From NCBI GenBank assembly GCA_024516035.1, contig CM044964.1, positions 1,246,410 through 1,310,409 on the forward strand: a DNA stretch of 64,000 nucleotides, written 5' to 3'. Below, one piece after another: positions 31,680 through 43,100 of the stretch. Origin of the DNA: Bactericera cockerelli. Taxonomy: Eukaryota; Arthropoda; Insecta; Hemiptera; Triozidae. The notes beneath the pieces are model-generated. The model saw only the letters and a list, made by a program, of their open reading frames with translations, was not told the origin of the DNA and searched no databases. Every line of letters starts with the position of its first letter. Position 1 is the stretch's first letter. Position numbers and translations under genes: made by a program.

Positions 31680-32995
31680 AATAATCACCTGGCGAGGCTA
31701 ATACCAGTGCCGGATTAAGGCTGCGCGGGGCCCTTGGCAGTTTCAAGGCGCGGGGCCCCAAAATTGTACTGAGTTTATTCTAAAATACTATTTTTAGAAC
31801 CTTGAAATCGAAGCAAAGTGTTCTGAGAACGAATCCATAATAGTATCCAAAACGACGTTTATAACACCAAAGGCAACATTTTTTCCGAATAATAGTAGAG
31901 ATATGTATTATGAAAAGAATATGTGTAGAAAGATTTCATTAGGTAAGATGTGTAGAAAGTAGATCATCGATTACTAGATTTTATCGCTAGTATTGAATGC
32001 TAATTTTTTTAATTCCAAACAATCAAAAGGCAATTTTAAAACGACCCAAAGATTTTTTTTTCTTTTAATGGTACTAGAATTGCATGTATTGATAAACAAT
32101 CCAAACCATCAAGATAAGTAAATTTGACGGTGCCGCAGGCGAAATTTTTGCAAAGTTATGGGGTAAAGTACTCGGAAAATAGATAGAAAAATATATCTTG
32201 AAAAATTCATTAAAAGCGCCGCAGGCGGCTATAATGAAGATCATTGGTTAAGATGTCGATAAAGCCGATCAAAAGTTTGATGGCAGAGATTACCTAAGGC
32301 GATAATCACGTCCTTTGTCAATATTATTCTTTTCAAATACGAGTAAATATATTATATTATATAAAGAGCCGCAGGTAATAGGTATCTAAAGATCTACCTA
32401 TTTTCATATACCTATGTGGTCCATTTTAAGGGGGTCCCGTGGTTTTTCTTTTAACATTTTGCTCAACTGGCTGTGATTTTATTTAATATTAAAATCCAGA
32501 AAAACCGAGTTAAAGGTCATTCAAAAACACTTATAATTTATGTAATCTGTCCGAAAGGCGGGGCCCCCAAAATCGCGGGGAACTTGGCATCTAACAAACA
32601 ACATATTGGTAGGTAATCCGCTAATTTCTATGTGGTTGATCATTGTTTATTCAAGGAATAGATAATAATAGGAGCCCCGCGCTTTTCTTGCAATTTATGT
32701 ACTTTGTTGTCAGTGTGTTTTTTTCACTTTTATTTCTTCTTCTTACTCATTATTCAAAAGTACCTAGTGTAAGCTTTTAAAAAATCCATAATACCTAGTG
32801 TAAGCTTTTAAAACAACTCATAATATCTAGTGTAAGCTGCTCAAGCGCGGGGCCCCTTAAAGCGCGGGGCCCTTGGCATCTGCCAAATCCGCCATATGGG
32901 TAATCCGGCACTGGCTAATACTATTAAAGCATTTCTTTCCACCTATAACCCTCAGAGTCTTATTATGATGTGTCACAAACTCTAGCTCAAACTCC
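31680..32995 (-). repeat. S2 SINE split by a hAT element
   Basis: AATCACCTGGCGAGGCTAATAC at the left, and TATTAAAGCATTTCTTTCCA with CCCTCAGAGTCTTATTATG at the right, form one reversed S2 copy once the hAT element and one duplicate are removed. Confidence 0.8.
31705..32913. mobile_element. hAT-type non-autonomous DNA transposon
   Basis: The terminal inverted repeats are CAGTGCCGGATTA at 31705-31717 and TAATCCGGCACTG at 32901-32913, followed internally by GC-rich GCGCGGGGCCC words at both ends. The 8-base target duplication GCTAATAC is present at 31697-31704 and 32914-32921. CAGTGCCGGATT-type ends with 8-bp duplications are characteristic of hAT elements. The 1,209-bp interior has no transposase frame. 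It holds repeated GCCGCAGGCG words. Confidence 0.9.
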
Positions 32996-33239
32996 AATAT
33001 AGCTACTTTGTGTCCGATGTTTTGCAAACCGCTGCACTGAGCCCGAACAAGATAAACTTCTGCGACACAGCAAACATGTAGATATTTCCCATTATCCTCA
33101 GAGCTGGATTAGAAAGATACACTGACCGTGTCATTTGTTCTGTGCTAAGGAAAGATGCGTCCATTTCAATTGAGTTATATTTTACAGGGTACATGTATGA
33201 ATAATAATAATTCCGTGTCCGTGAGATAGGTATTGATAC

Positions 33240-33552
33240 CTAATTCACGGTCGTGAGAGGATTATATGGACGCCCAAATCCAATGTCTAGGCTCCTTTCA
33301 TGTCCATTTATTCTATTTGGTTTTAGCGTCCTGACTTGAGGTAGACAGGACGGGGGTTTTACCCTCCATTCGCTGGGAATCGTACCAGCTACCCACATTA
33401 ACCTCACCCAGCCTGGGTAGGTCCGGAATTTCCAGCCTCACATGTTCAGAGGGAGCAGAATTTTCTGCGCGAAAAGTCTGCTCCAACCGGGAATCGAACT
33501 CAGGATCTCTGGACTACGGGCAGTAGTCACAACCGTTACGCCACGGAGGCTG
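33240..33552 (-). repeat. S1 SINE, full head and alternative tail
   Basis: On the minus strand: GCCTCCGTGGCGTAACGG, box B remnant GAGTTCGATTCCCGGTTGG, AAATTCTGCTCCCTCTGAAC, the core CCAGGCTGGGTGAGGTTAAT, and a tail GACATGAAAGGAGCCTAGAC with TTGGGCGTCCATATAATC. The tail differs from the (GAA)n-tailed subfamily. Confidence 0.85.
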
Positions 33553-33644
33553 GATGTACCAATTATTCGACTGTGAAAAAAAAGCAACCATAAGTTTCAA
33601 CACTTTTTCTTCTTAACCCACATGAATTTTTCATCATCATATAG

Positions 33645-33795
33645 GGTGGCGTCATCGTGAACGATGGTAGCCTCACAGTGGAGGAGTGACTCAGCACTTC
33701 CACCACTGTTTTTACAAGGAGGCTAATAATTGTCAAGAGCCCACAGAACCAAGCCAATGCCTGTCTACTCCCTGTTTATAGTAGCCCCAGCCAGA
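33645..33795 (+). repeat. R2 dispersed repeat, copy 1
   Basis: GTCATCGTGAACGATGGTAG, then CACAGTGGAGGAGTGACTCA, CCACTGTTTTTACAAGGA and GCCTGTCTACTCCCTGTTTA match 60755-60945 in the same orientation. The minus strand of both copies keeps a 36-residue frame with the same residues, which may be chance or a remnant of a coding ancestor. Confidence 0.7.
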
Positions 33796-33879
33796 CATGA
33801 AATTTTACACGATAAAAATACAAAGTCACTCGATCCCTGAGTTGATAAACTGTGTTACTACTATGTATTATTTTAAAAG

Positions 33880-34055
33880 TAGTTGTGCCACGGAACCGCT
33901 TTCGTATTACTTCAGGGCACTTTACCTTTACACCCATGCCATTCCAGAAACGGAAAACTCGGTCAGAATTTTCCAATCCGGCCGGGATTTGAACCCGCAA
34001 CCTTCGGGTGAGCAACCATTGCTCTTAATCATTGTGCCACGGAGGTCAGCAAATT
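33880..34055 (-). repeat. S8 SINE, second copy
   Basis: The reverse complement of GTGCCACGGAACCGCTTTCG to GCCACGGAGGTCAGC. It contains GAAGGTTGCGGGTTCAAATC as box B and GGAATGGCATGGGTGTAAAG in the body. Confidence 0.8.
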
Positions 34056-34149
34056 TGGTGGTTAAGTGGTTTGAACATCACATTTTGAGTTTCTACTGTT
34101 CTTTTCCCCTTTGTGTATGAATTTATCCTCGGTTATTTGAGATCTAGGA

Positions 34150-34300
34150 CCGAATACGTTATTATAACACAATTTTAGTAGGAAGCCCAGAATTATAGAA
34201 CTTTTCTTTGTTTTTAATTTTCTTACGTAATCTGCCAATGATCGCTGCTTATATTAAAACAGCTAGTTTTTCCTCACGAGGTATGAAAGTATTCCTTAGC
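34150..34300 (-). repeat. S9 SINE 3' part
   Basis: On the minus strand: CATACCTCGTGAGGAAAAAC, then a diverged GCAGCGATCATTGGCAGATT, and the tail TCTGGGCTTCCTACTAAAAT. The tRNA head is missing. Confidence 0.65.
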
Positions 34301-34590
34301 CATACAGTATATTATATTATACGCAGAGATAGAGTGCATATTTTTTGACCATCCTGTATAATATTATTTGCATACATACTGTCATAGGTCACCAGAGAGA
34401 GACAATATTAGCACTACTTGAGCAAATTATGAAGAAGAGTTGACTGTTTGTGATTCCTAGTTTCCTAGAACTAGCGAGGATGCGTGACGTCACACAGGAC
34501 ATGTCAATCTTGCGACCTTACAGAGTGTCTCCAAAGAAGTGACACTCTCAAGTAGTAGAAACTAGCGGGCTGTCGCCCGCTTTGCGGGCC

Positions 34591-34744
34591 GAGGCATGGC
34601 CGTAGTGTATTGAGGCATGACCGTAGTGTATTGAGGCATGGCCGTAGTGTATTGAGGCATGAACGTATAGTGTATTGAGGCATGAACGTAGTGTATTGAG
34701 GCATGACCGTAGTGTATTGAGGCATGACCGTAGTGTATTGAGGT
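34591..34744 (+). repeat. 21-bp minisatellite in the Helitron
   Basis: About seven units of GAGGCATGACCGTAGTGTATT with small changes, next to the Helitron 3' hairpin. Confidence 0.9.
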
Positions 34745-35790
34745 CCGTCTAATTGAAAATCTAGAGCGTAAAAAAAACCTACACACCAAATTTGAACATT
34801 TTTGGACTTACCAATACGGAGTAACAGGCAGTTGTTGCAGTGGGAATTTCGAAAAAATTCTGTCTAATTACTCATCTAGACCGTAAAAAAACCTACACAC
34901 CAAATTTGAACTTTTTAGGGCTTACCAATATGGAGTAATAGGCAGGTGTTGTAGTGGGAGTTTTAAAAAAAATCCCATCCAAATGCATATCTAGACTGTA
35001 AAAAACCTACATACCAAATTTGGACTTCTTCGGACTTACCAGTGCGGAGAAAAGTAGTGGAAGCAAATTTTCCATTTTCGCCAATGGCAGATGTTGTAGT
35101 GGGAGTTTCGAAAAGCCCAATTTTGCAGATTCAGACAATAAGACAAACATAAATACCAATTTTGCATTTTCTCGGATTTATCAATGCGGAGAAATAGCGG
35201 TGAAAACAAAAAATCCTTTTTCGCCATTGGCAGGTGTTGTAGTGGGAATTTCAAAAAATTCCGTCTTATTGCACATCTAGACTATAAGACAAAGCTACCT
35301 ACCAAATTTGAACTTTCTCGGATTTATCAATGCGGAGAAATAGCGGTGAAAGGAAAAAGTCCTTTTTCGCTAATGAGAGGTGTTGTAGTGGGAGTTTCGA
35401 AAAATTCCGTCTAATTGCACATCTAAACTATAAGACAAAGCTACCTACCGAATTTGAACTTTCTCGGATTTATCAATGCGGAGAAATAGCGGTGAAAGTA
35501 AAAAGTCCTTTTTCGCAAATGAGAGGTGTTGTAGTGGGAATTTTGAAAAATCCCGTCTAATCGCACATTTAAACTATAAGACTAAGCTACCTACCAAATT
35601 TGAACTTTCTCGGATTTATCAATGCGGAGAAATAGCGGTGAAAACAAAAAATCCTTTTTCGCCAATGACAGGTGTTGTAGTGGGAATTTCAAAAAATCCC
35701 GTCTTATTGCACATCTAGACTGTAAGACAAAGCTACACACCAAATTTCAGCTTCCTAGGACTTACCAATTCGGAGAAACAGTGATGAATC
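34745..35790 (+). repeat. 114/146-bp tandem array in the Helitron
   Basis: The phrase ACCAAATTTGAAC recurs at about 34785, 34899, 35013, 35154, 35301, 35447, 35593 and 35739. The period is 114 bp in the first units and about 146 bp in the later ones. The longer units carry an extra block with GAAATAGCGGTGAAA and CCTTTTTCGC. Open frames in the array are by-products of the period. Confidence 0.9.
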
Positions 35791-35949
35791 AGTCAGTCAG
35801 TCAGTGAGTGAAACTCTCTTTTATAAGTATAGATTTTTTTTTTTAACAAGAATTGTGCTTTATTTGTACATAATTTCATAACAATAACATAATAAATAAC
35901 AAAGTACTTAAAATTAATAGAATAAAATAACATAAGTTAACAAGATAGA

Positions 35950-36115
35950 TCTACCGATCATAAGAACAACTTCGAATCCCGGAGTAGTTTGATTTTTTTT
36001 CGGATCTGTACTTTGGATGTTTCGGGGAATTCGGGGTCCACTCATACCTCGCGAGGAAAAATGAGTAGCTGTTTAATCCTAGCAGCGACCAGTGGCGGAA
36101 GTAACTGGGTAAAAA
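35950..36115 (+). repeat. S9 SINE 3' part
   Basis: TTCGAATCCCGGAGTAG, GTACTTTGGATGTTTCGGG, CATACCTCGCGAGGAAAAAT and GCAGCGACCAGTGGCGGAAG in S9 order. Bases 36116-36690 are otherwise unassigned, apart from a weak tRNA-like word GAATTGAACC near 36258. Confidence 0.65.
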
Positions 36116-36699
36116 TAAGGACAACAATATTCAAGGAAAATACAAACCCCTATAATGCTGCGCCACCCACAAATTGTGATATAATTACTAATTACACAAA
36201 GAAACATAATTGTTAATTTTGATAGCATTCTGTTAGAAAATAGTTCTTGCGCACTGGAATTGAACCTACAATTTTTCTGTTGAGCGTTCGAGACTATCAA
36301 GAGATATAAGGTCTATGAGAGACACCTATAAAAAATAAACTGACCCTAAGTTTACCTAATTAAAATTTACCTATCGTTCCTCCCTTGATAATAATTTTAT
36401 CGCAAATTGGCATTGTCGCATGCTATCAATTCGCACATATTACTTCTTATTGCCACTTTGACCTTATTGCCCATATAGAGTATAGGTACTTAGCTACCTA
36501 GGTACTGAGATCAATATCTGCAAATAGCCAAACAAGTAGCTACTTATCATCTTGCAAAATAGAAAACATGATTATGTTGTTGTTGTTATTATATTATTTT
36601 CTGGTAACAGATCTCATTAGCTAGATCGATAAGATGGTATAAGAAAAAAAATGAAAGCTAGTTATGAATTGTAGATAATATTATGATTTTGATTTATAA

Positions 36700-36800
36700 T
36701 AATAATAATAGAATAATAACTCTTTATTGACAAAAATGATATTGACAAAGAGCGTGATTATTGCCTGAGGCAATTTCTGTCATCAAACCCATACGGTTAC
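36700..36800 (-). repeat. Variant S7 LINE tail
   Basis: CTTTATTGACAAAA, AGAGCGTGATTATTGCCTGA and GGCAATTTCTGTCATCAAAC repeat the S7 layout, including the ATTGCC/GGCAAT hairpin, with changed flanks. This suggests a related but distinct LINE. Confidence 0.5.
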
Positions 36801-37253
36801 CACTTATTAGATATCAGAGAAGCAAAGTGTTACTGATGTTTTATATTGTAAAATATAATTATATAAAAGTATGTATAATAAATGAATATCTAGATAACAA
36901 ACCTATTGTTGGTTTTGTTTTTGGATGAATTTTGTTCTTGTTGTCAACGATGGAATCAATGCTGTTTTTCACTATCAACAACATGTCAATAAAGAATTTC
37001 TTAGTATTATATATTTTAGTTGTTGTTGTTGTTATTATCACCAAATGTCACCTACACTTTGTTAAACTGTTGACATAATGGTACTACCTGTCTTGCGTTG
37101 ACAGTCTGTATAAAGCACTACTTATACTTATACACCAGATCTGTAGGAAGCATGAAGCACGTAGGTTCCATCGATTTGGCAACTGATTCGCCAGATAACC
37201 GACCACTTATCTATTACGGACTAATATGGACAAATTACCTCAAATTTGGCACT

Positions 37254-37256
<3 letters not shown>

Positions 37257-37292
<36 letters not shown>
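37257..37292 (+). repeat. Poly-A run
   Basis: An A run of about 36 bases. No element could be attached to it. Bases 37293-38265 are AT-rich with nothing recognised. Confidence 0.9.
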
Positions 37293-37296
<4 letters not shown>

Positions 37297-38269
37297 GCAT
37301 AGACTCTAATTGCTACAATAAACAATTTATTTTTATATTATTTTTTCCTTCGAGTAGAGGTTTTCAGTCTGAGGTTCCTATAAGACCCAGGTAGGTATCT
37401 TAGTGGACAATGTTTTAACTAGTAATTCTAATATCAACAGTATATCAACTGTTACATCTAACTCAGAACTTCGGGTTTTAAAAAAGCAATTAGCAAACTT
37501 TTGATAATTATTTAAAAAAGATATTCTCAAATCTTGCAAAAAATGTTCAAAAGTAAAAGAGCTCAATATAATAGGCTGAATTTTCTAACCATTTGAAATT
37601 TCAATTAGTTCATAGTAATTTTATGAAAATACACCGTACTATAAAAACCATTTAGGTGCAATTATACTGAATAATGGACGCAGCACAGGAATTTATTTAA
37701 AAAAGTTATAAAAGTTAAAACCTAATACAATAAGAAAAAACTCCGATCTTTTTTGAAAACCACTCGGTCAATTTTACGACAGAACTAGACGATAGGTCAT
37801 TAAATATTCGCAGGTATTTCGCGAGCTCCTAATGACATGATCGTGGAGAATATTAAGCACCTTTAATTTTTTACGCAGATACCTAGGTCCTAAAAAAAAT
37901 AAGAAGAATCAGTAATAACTAGGAATTCTCTTCTGCAATTGACCTGTATTTTTTTACGTCAAAGTTAAAATAAAACGTAAATAGGTTTTTTTATTTAAAA
38001 AAATAATAATTATAAATTAGTAAAAGAAAACCCAAATAATATAAAACTCCTACAATTTATATTAAAATATTACGTTACTTTATGTGAGTACTCAGTAGGT
38101 AGATATTTCCTTGAAACAATTAATTTATTTAATAACAGACTGCTGTACCCAATGGATAAATGGCATACTTTCATCCTATGTAAGTTGAATAATTACAAAA
38201 ACAGGGTTTTAATAATAAGCCATAATTTGATTTTCAAACTTGGTGCTTTTTTCTTCTTCTTTATTTCTA

Positions 38270-39983
38270 AGCAAAAAACTCTCTACTTAATTCCAGAAAT
38301 AAACTCTCTACTTAATTCCAGCAATAAACTCTCCAGTTAATTCCTCCAAGTAAATTTCCCTACTCAATTCTAGCAATAAACTTTCTAATTAATTCCGGCA
38401 ATAAACTCTCTACGTAATTTTTTCATGTAGATTTCCCTACTTAATTCCAGCGATAAACTCCCTACTTAATTCCAGCAATAAACTCCCAACTCAATTCCAG
38501 GAATAAACTCTCCAGTTAATTCCTCCAATTATTATTCCCTACAATCGTAAATTCCAGCAATATACTTTCTACTTAATTCCGGCAATAAACTCTCAGCGTA
38601 ATTCTTCCAAGCAGATTTCCCTACTTAATTCCAGCAATAAACTCTCTTCTTAATTTCAGCAATAAACTCTCTACTTATAATTCCAGCAATAAACTCTCTA
38701 GATATTTCCTCCAAGTAATTTTCCCTACTCAATTCTAGCAATAAACTTTCTACTTAATTCTAGCAATAAACTCTCTACTTAATTCTAGCAATAAACTTTC
38801 TACTCAATTCCGGGAATAAACTCTCTAGTTAATTCTTCCAATTATTTTTCCCTACTTCTCGTAAATTCCAGCAATAAACTTTGTACTTAATTCCAGCAAT
38901 AAACTTTCTACTTAATTCCAGCAATAAAATTTTCTACTTAATTCCAGCAATAAACTCTTTACTTAATTCTAGCAATAAACTTTCTACTTAATTCCGGCAA
39001 TAAACTCTCCACTTAATTCTAGCAATAAACTTTCTACTTAATTCCGGCAATAAACTCTCTACGTAATTCTTCTAATTAGATTTCCCTACTTAATTCCAGC
39101 ACTAAACTCCCAACTCAATTCCGGGAATAAACTCTCTAGTTAATTCTTCCAATTAATTTTCCCTACTTCTCGTAAATTCCAGCAATAAACATTGTACTTA
39201 ATTCCAGCAATAAACTTTCTACTTAACTCCAGCAATAATATTTCTACCTGATTCTAGCAAAAAACTCTCCACTTAATTCTAGCAATAAACTTTCTACTTA
39301 ATTCCGGCAATAAACTCTCTACGTAATTCTTCTAAGTAGATTTCCCTACTTAATTCCAGCAATAAACTCCCAACTCAATTCCGGGAATAAACTCTCTAGT
39401 TATTTCTTCCAATTATTTTTCCCTACTTCTCGTAAATTCCAGCAATAAACTTTGTACTTAATTCCAGCAATAAACTCTCTACTTAATTCCAGCAATAAAC
39501 TTTGTACTTAATTCCAGCAATAAACTTTGTACTTAATTCCAGCAATAAACTTTCTACTTAATTCCAGCAATAAACTTTCTACTTAATTCCAGCAATAAAC
39601 TCTCTACTTAATTCCAGCAATAAACTTTCTACTTAATTCCAGCAATAAACTCTCAACTCCATTCCGGGAATAAACTCTCTAGTTAATTCCTCCAATTATT
39701 TTTCCCTACTTCTCATAAATTCCAGCAATAAACTCTCTAGTTAATTCCAGCACTAAACTATCTACTTAATTCCAGCAATAAACTCTCTAGTTAATTCTTC
39801 CAATTATTTTTCCGTACTTCTCGTAAATTCCAGCAATAAACTTTCTACTTATTTCCAGCAATAAACTTTCTACTTAATTCCAGCAATAAACTCTCTACTT
39901 AATTCCAGCAATAAACTTTCTACTTAATTCCAGCAATAAACTCTCTACTTAATTCCAGCAATAAACTTTCTACTTAATTCCAG
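38270..39983 (+). repeat. 1.7-kb minisatellite, TTCCAGCAATAAACT unit, ending as a splice acceptor
   Basis: About 68 units of a roughly 25-bp repeat with consensus AATTCCAGCAATAAACT plus CTCTACTT. A longer variant with CTTCCAATTATTTTTCCCTA recurs every few units and gives a higher-order period. Almost every unit contains the acceptor-like TTAATTCCAG. The final unit ends TTAATTCCAG at 39983, immediately before the first coding exon of the sugar transporter. Confidence 0.95.
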
Positions 39984-40113
39984 GTGACCCCAGCCGTCGC
40001 CATGGCGTCTGACGAGAGAGATAACGTGGCCATGAATATGCTGCAGACCAAGGAGTCGGGCGGAGGCCAGGCCGAGGGCCGAAAGTTCAATCAGTATCTG
40101 GCCGCGGTTATTG
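39984..40113 (+). CDS. Sugar transporter, exon with start codon
   Basis: The acceptor CAG ends at 39983. After 18 untranslated bases the ATG is at 40002. It encodes a 37-residue cytoplasmic N-terminus and the first residues of TM1 (FNQYLAAVI). Donor GTAAGT from 40114, phase 1. An upstream non-coding exon is implied by the acceptor. Confidence 0.85.
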
Positions 40114-43100
40114 GTAAGTTGAAATATTTATTCAATGAGACACCTCGGCCGAGGTGTGAACAACGCCCTATACAAAGAATAGAGACAAATAATATTAAGG
40201 TTTTAAAGGTAGGTTATAATCATCAACTCATAATGTTGGTGATTATAACCAAGACCCATAAATACAACTAAATTTATTCAGGATTTGGGTACAAAAGATG
40301 AAACAAGGTAGAATTCACTTTTACTTCCGATAAAGTTCTAAGGTCAGATTACGGAAGCATTTTTTTTTTTTTTTTTTCTTTGTAAAAAAGACCTTTTCTT
40401 TGAAGCGCCAAAACTCGATAACGAATTATTATAGAAACAAACTGGTTATCATTGTGTTAATCACAGTTGTGATATCAAAATAATTACTATCAATGCTAAA
40501 TTTTTTATTTGCGACTTGAACCACCGACCTCCAGGTTACAAGTCCGCCGCCTTATCGATCAAGCTACTGAGGTCGGTACTTAATATAAACACATGTTCGG
40601 ATACTTTTTATTTTCGTTTATCCATTTTTTTTTACCATCGTTAATCCATTTTTCTTTTTTACTTTCTTTTACCTTTAAGGTATAGAAATTGTTGTTTTCG
40701 GTCGGTTTATTCGAAATTGAGCTCATAAAATTTCGATTTGTTTTTATTTTCCTATCGTTTATTAATTTTTTATCCATTTCAGCGGCCCATGGTGCTGTCG
40801 CTATAGGAACGGCGCTAGCGTGGACCTCCCCGATTTTACCGCTTCTCTCCAAAGCTGAAACCACCATATTCGATGAACCTGTGAATGACGGCCAAGCCTC
40901 TCTGATTGGGTCCCTGATTGCGATAGGGGCCATTGCCGGCGCCCTTCCTGCCGGTAAGTAAATGCAGGTGGTGAGTTGAGATAGGGCGATGGTCCGCATG
41001 CTGAAGATCCTGGGTTCGCTTCCCGGGCGGGCAATTTTTTTCAAGCCGAGACTTCTTTCTCATTTAACATCATACTTGTTCTTATTGTTATTGTGATGGG
41101 TAACCATTCAAATTCGAACGCTTGTGATGACGGCTATTCTCAACCCCACTCAGGCTGGTGAGGTTAATTTGAGTGGCTGGTTTGAAAGTGTCCACTTAAT
41201 GGACGGTAAGACCCTGAGTCGTGTTATGATCATGAAGTTGAAAGCGACGTTAAAACTAAATTGAAAATACATAAAAATAATACCTACCTTATAACGTAAA
41301 CTTCATTTATCTAACACCAGGATCATTGGCGGACAAATTCGGACGGAAACCAGTCATCCTCGCGTTCACCATTCCCTTCATCATCAGCTGGCTCCTTGTA
41401 CTGTTCGCCCAGAACGTCTCATGGCTGTTTGTCGCCCGCTTTGTGCAGGGGGTGGCGACGGGTGGCGTGTCGGCCCTGGTGCCAATGTTCATCGGTGAAA
41501 TCGCTGAGAGTTCTATTCGGGGTAAGTTGGGCGACTAGGGGTAAGATGTGCATTGGATTTAAGATGTGTTTCTTTCGGGTAAGTTACGCCTTTGAGGGGT
41601 CAGATGGTGGAAATGTTCATCGAGGAAATGGCTTATTCGGGTAACTTGGGCCGTTAAGGGTAAGATGGAGAGAGTGTCAATCAATTTCCGGCCCTACCCA
41701 GGCTGGGTCAGGTTAATGTGGGTAGCTGGTACGATTCCCAGCTAATGGAGAGTAAAACCCCCGTCCTAATCTAGGACGTTAAATCAAATAGAATCGTTGG
41801 CGTTAGGAAGGGCATCCTGCCGTAAAAAATGTGCCAAAACCAATGAACCTCAACCATGAGGTTGAACAACGTTGACCCTGCTTGAGCGGGATAAGACAGA
41901 GTAAAAGAAGAATAAGGTGACAGTGTCCATCGATGAAATCGCTGAGAGTTTTATTTGAGGTAAGTTTCACCTTTGAGTGGGCAAAATGTGCTCCTGTGTT
42001 ACATTCGGGGTAACATACACCTTTCAAGGGTAAGGTGGTGCCATTGTCAATCGAGGAAATCGCTGATAGTTTAATTCGGGGTAAGTTGGGCCATAGGCGC
42101 AAGATGTGCATTAGGGTAAAGATTGTGTTTCTTTCGGGGTAAGTTTCGTCTTTGATAGGATAAGATGTGCCCCTGATATTGTGCGATCAGGTGTAAGATG
42201 TGTTACATTCTGGGTAAGTTACACCTTTCAAGGGTAAGGTGGTGCCATTATCAATCGAGGAAATTGCTGACAGTTCTATTCGGGGTAAATTGAGTCATAG
42301 GGGCAAGATGGGCCCAGGTGACTTCGATTTGGTGAATGAGTGGTTAAATCTCTGGTCTAGTTTCACTATTCGCTGCTCACATTAAAGCAGCTACTCATTT
42401 TTCCTCACGAGGTATGAGTGGGCCCCGTCTAATATTCATTCATATTATTTCCCAGGTGCCCTCGGCTCATTCTTCCAGATGTTCCTCACATTCGGGATTC
42501 TCTTCCTCTACTGCCTCGGTCTGTCCACATACAAGGTAAGGACTGGTAGTCAAGTGGGTAATGCGGTAGCATAGAGATCCGTTGGTTCGAATCCCACCCA
42601 GTGCATGAATTTTTCCTGATCAATTTGAGTTTGTGACCACATAATAATAAGACTCTGAGGGTTATGTGATAGAAAGTGCTTTGAGCGTTAACCTCGCCAT
42701 TAAAGAATGTTATTATTATTATTTTTACTATATGATCATTACTTTGTATTTTTATAATTTATGTATTCAATCTTTATTGGGTAGGTGCTTGTGTGTGATG
42801 GGACTGATGGTGAAAGAAAGGTTAAGAAAAATCACACCAAAGTACTTTTAATATTAAGATCACATAGGTTGTATACTAAAAAAAAGAACAAAAACAAAAT
42901 CACCTAAATTAAAATCAAATAAAAATTACGGACTGCAAGAATCAATTTTCACCAAAATTGAAATTCTGCTCTTGATGACAACATGGACGGTTGAATATCT
43001 TGAGTGACTTAAATTACTCCACTTATGAAACTCTAGCGGAACCGGCGCGAACGACTTGCAAAAAACAATTTAAAGCACCTTAATCGAAAAAAAACACACA

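Larger units (their letters stand above)
34562..35833 (-). mobile_element. Helitron, non-autonomous, filled with tandem repeats
   Basis: On the minus strand the element begins TCTATACTTATAAAAGAGAG directly after A (35834). It ends with the hairpin AGCGGGC-GACA-GCCCGCT and CTAG (34562-34565), directly before T (34561). A 5' TC, a 3' hairpin with CTAG, insertion between A and T and no target duplication are the defining Helitron features. The 1,272-bp body is two tandem arrays (34591-34744 and about 34745-35790). No Rep/helicase frame is present, so it depends on a partner. A second 5' end lies at 29430. Confidence 0.9.

Noticed and set aside
34591..34744. CRISPR-like array
   Set aside because: Units are contiguous with no unique spacers, in eukaryotic DNA inside a Helitron.
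35020..35807. Repeated 60-90 residue frames starting MRRNSGE
   Set aside because: They recur every 146 bases because of the tandem array inside the Helitron; no independent coding signal.
38270..39983. Array as a centromeric satellite
   Set aside because: Only 1.7 kb, single locus in the window, and it ends exactly at a gene exon.
40580..41063. Minus-strand frames over transporter exon 2
   Set aside because: Shadows of the exon and of the S10 SINE; the plus strand has the matching splice phases and family motifs.
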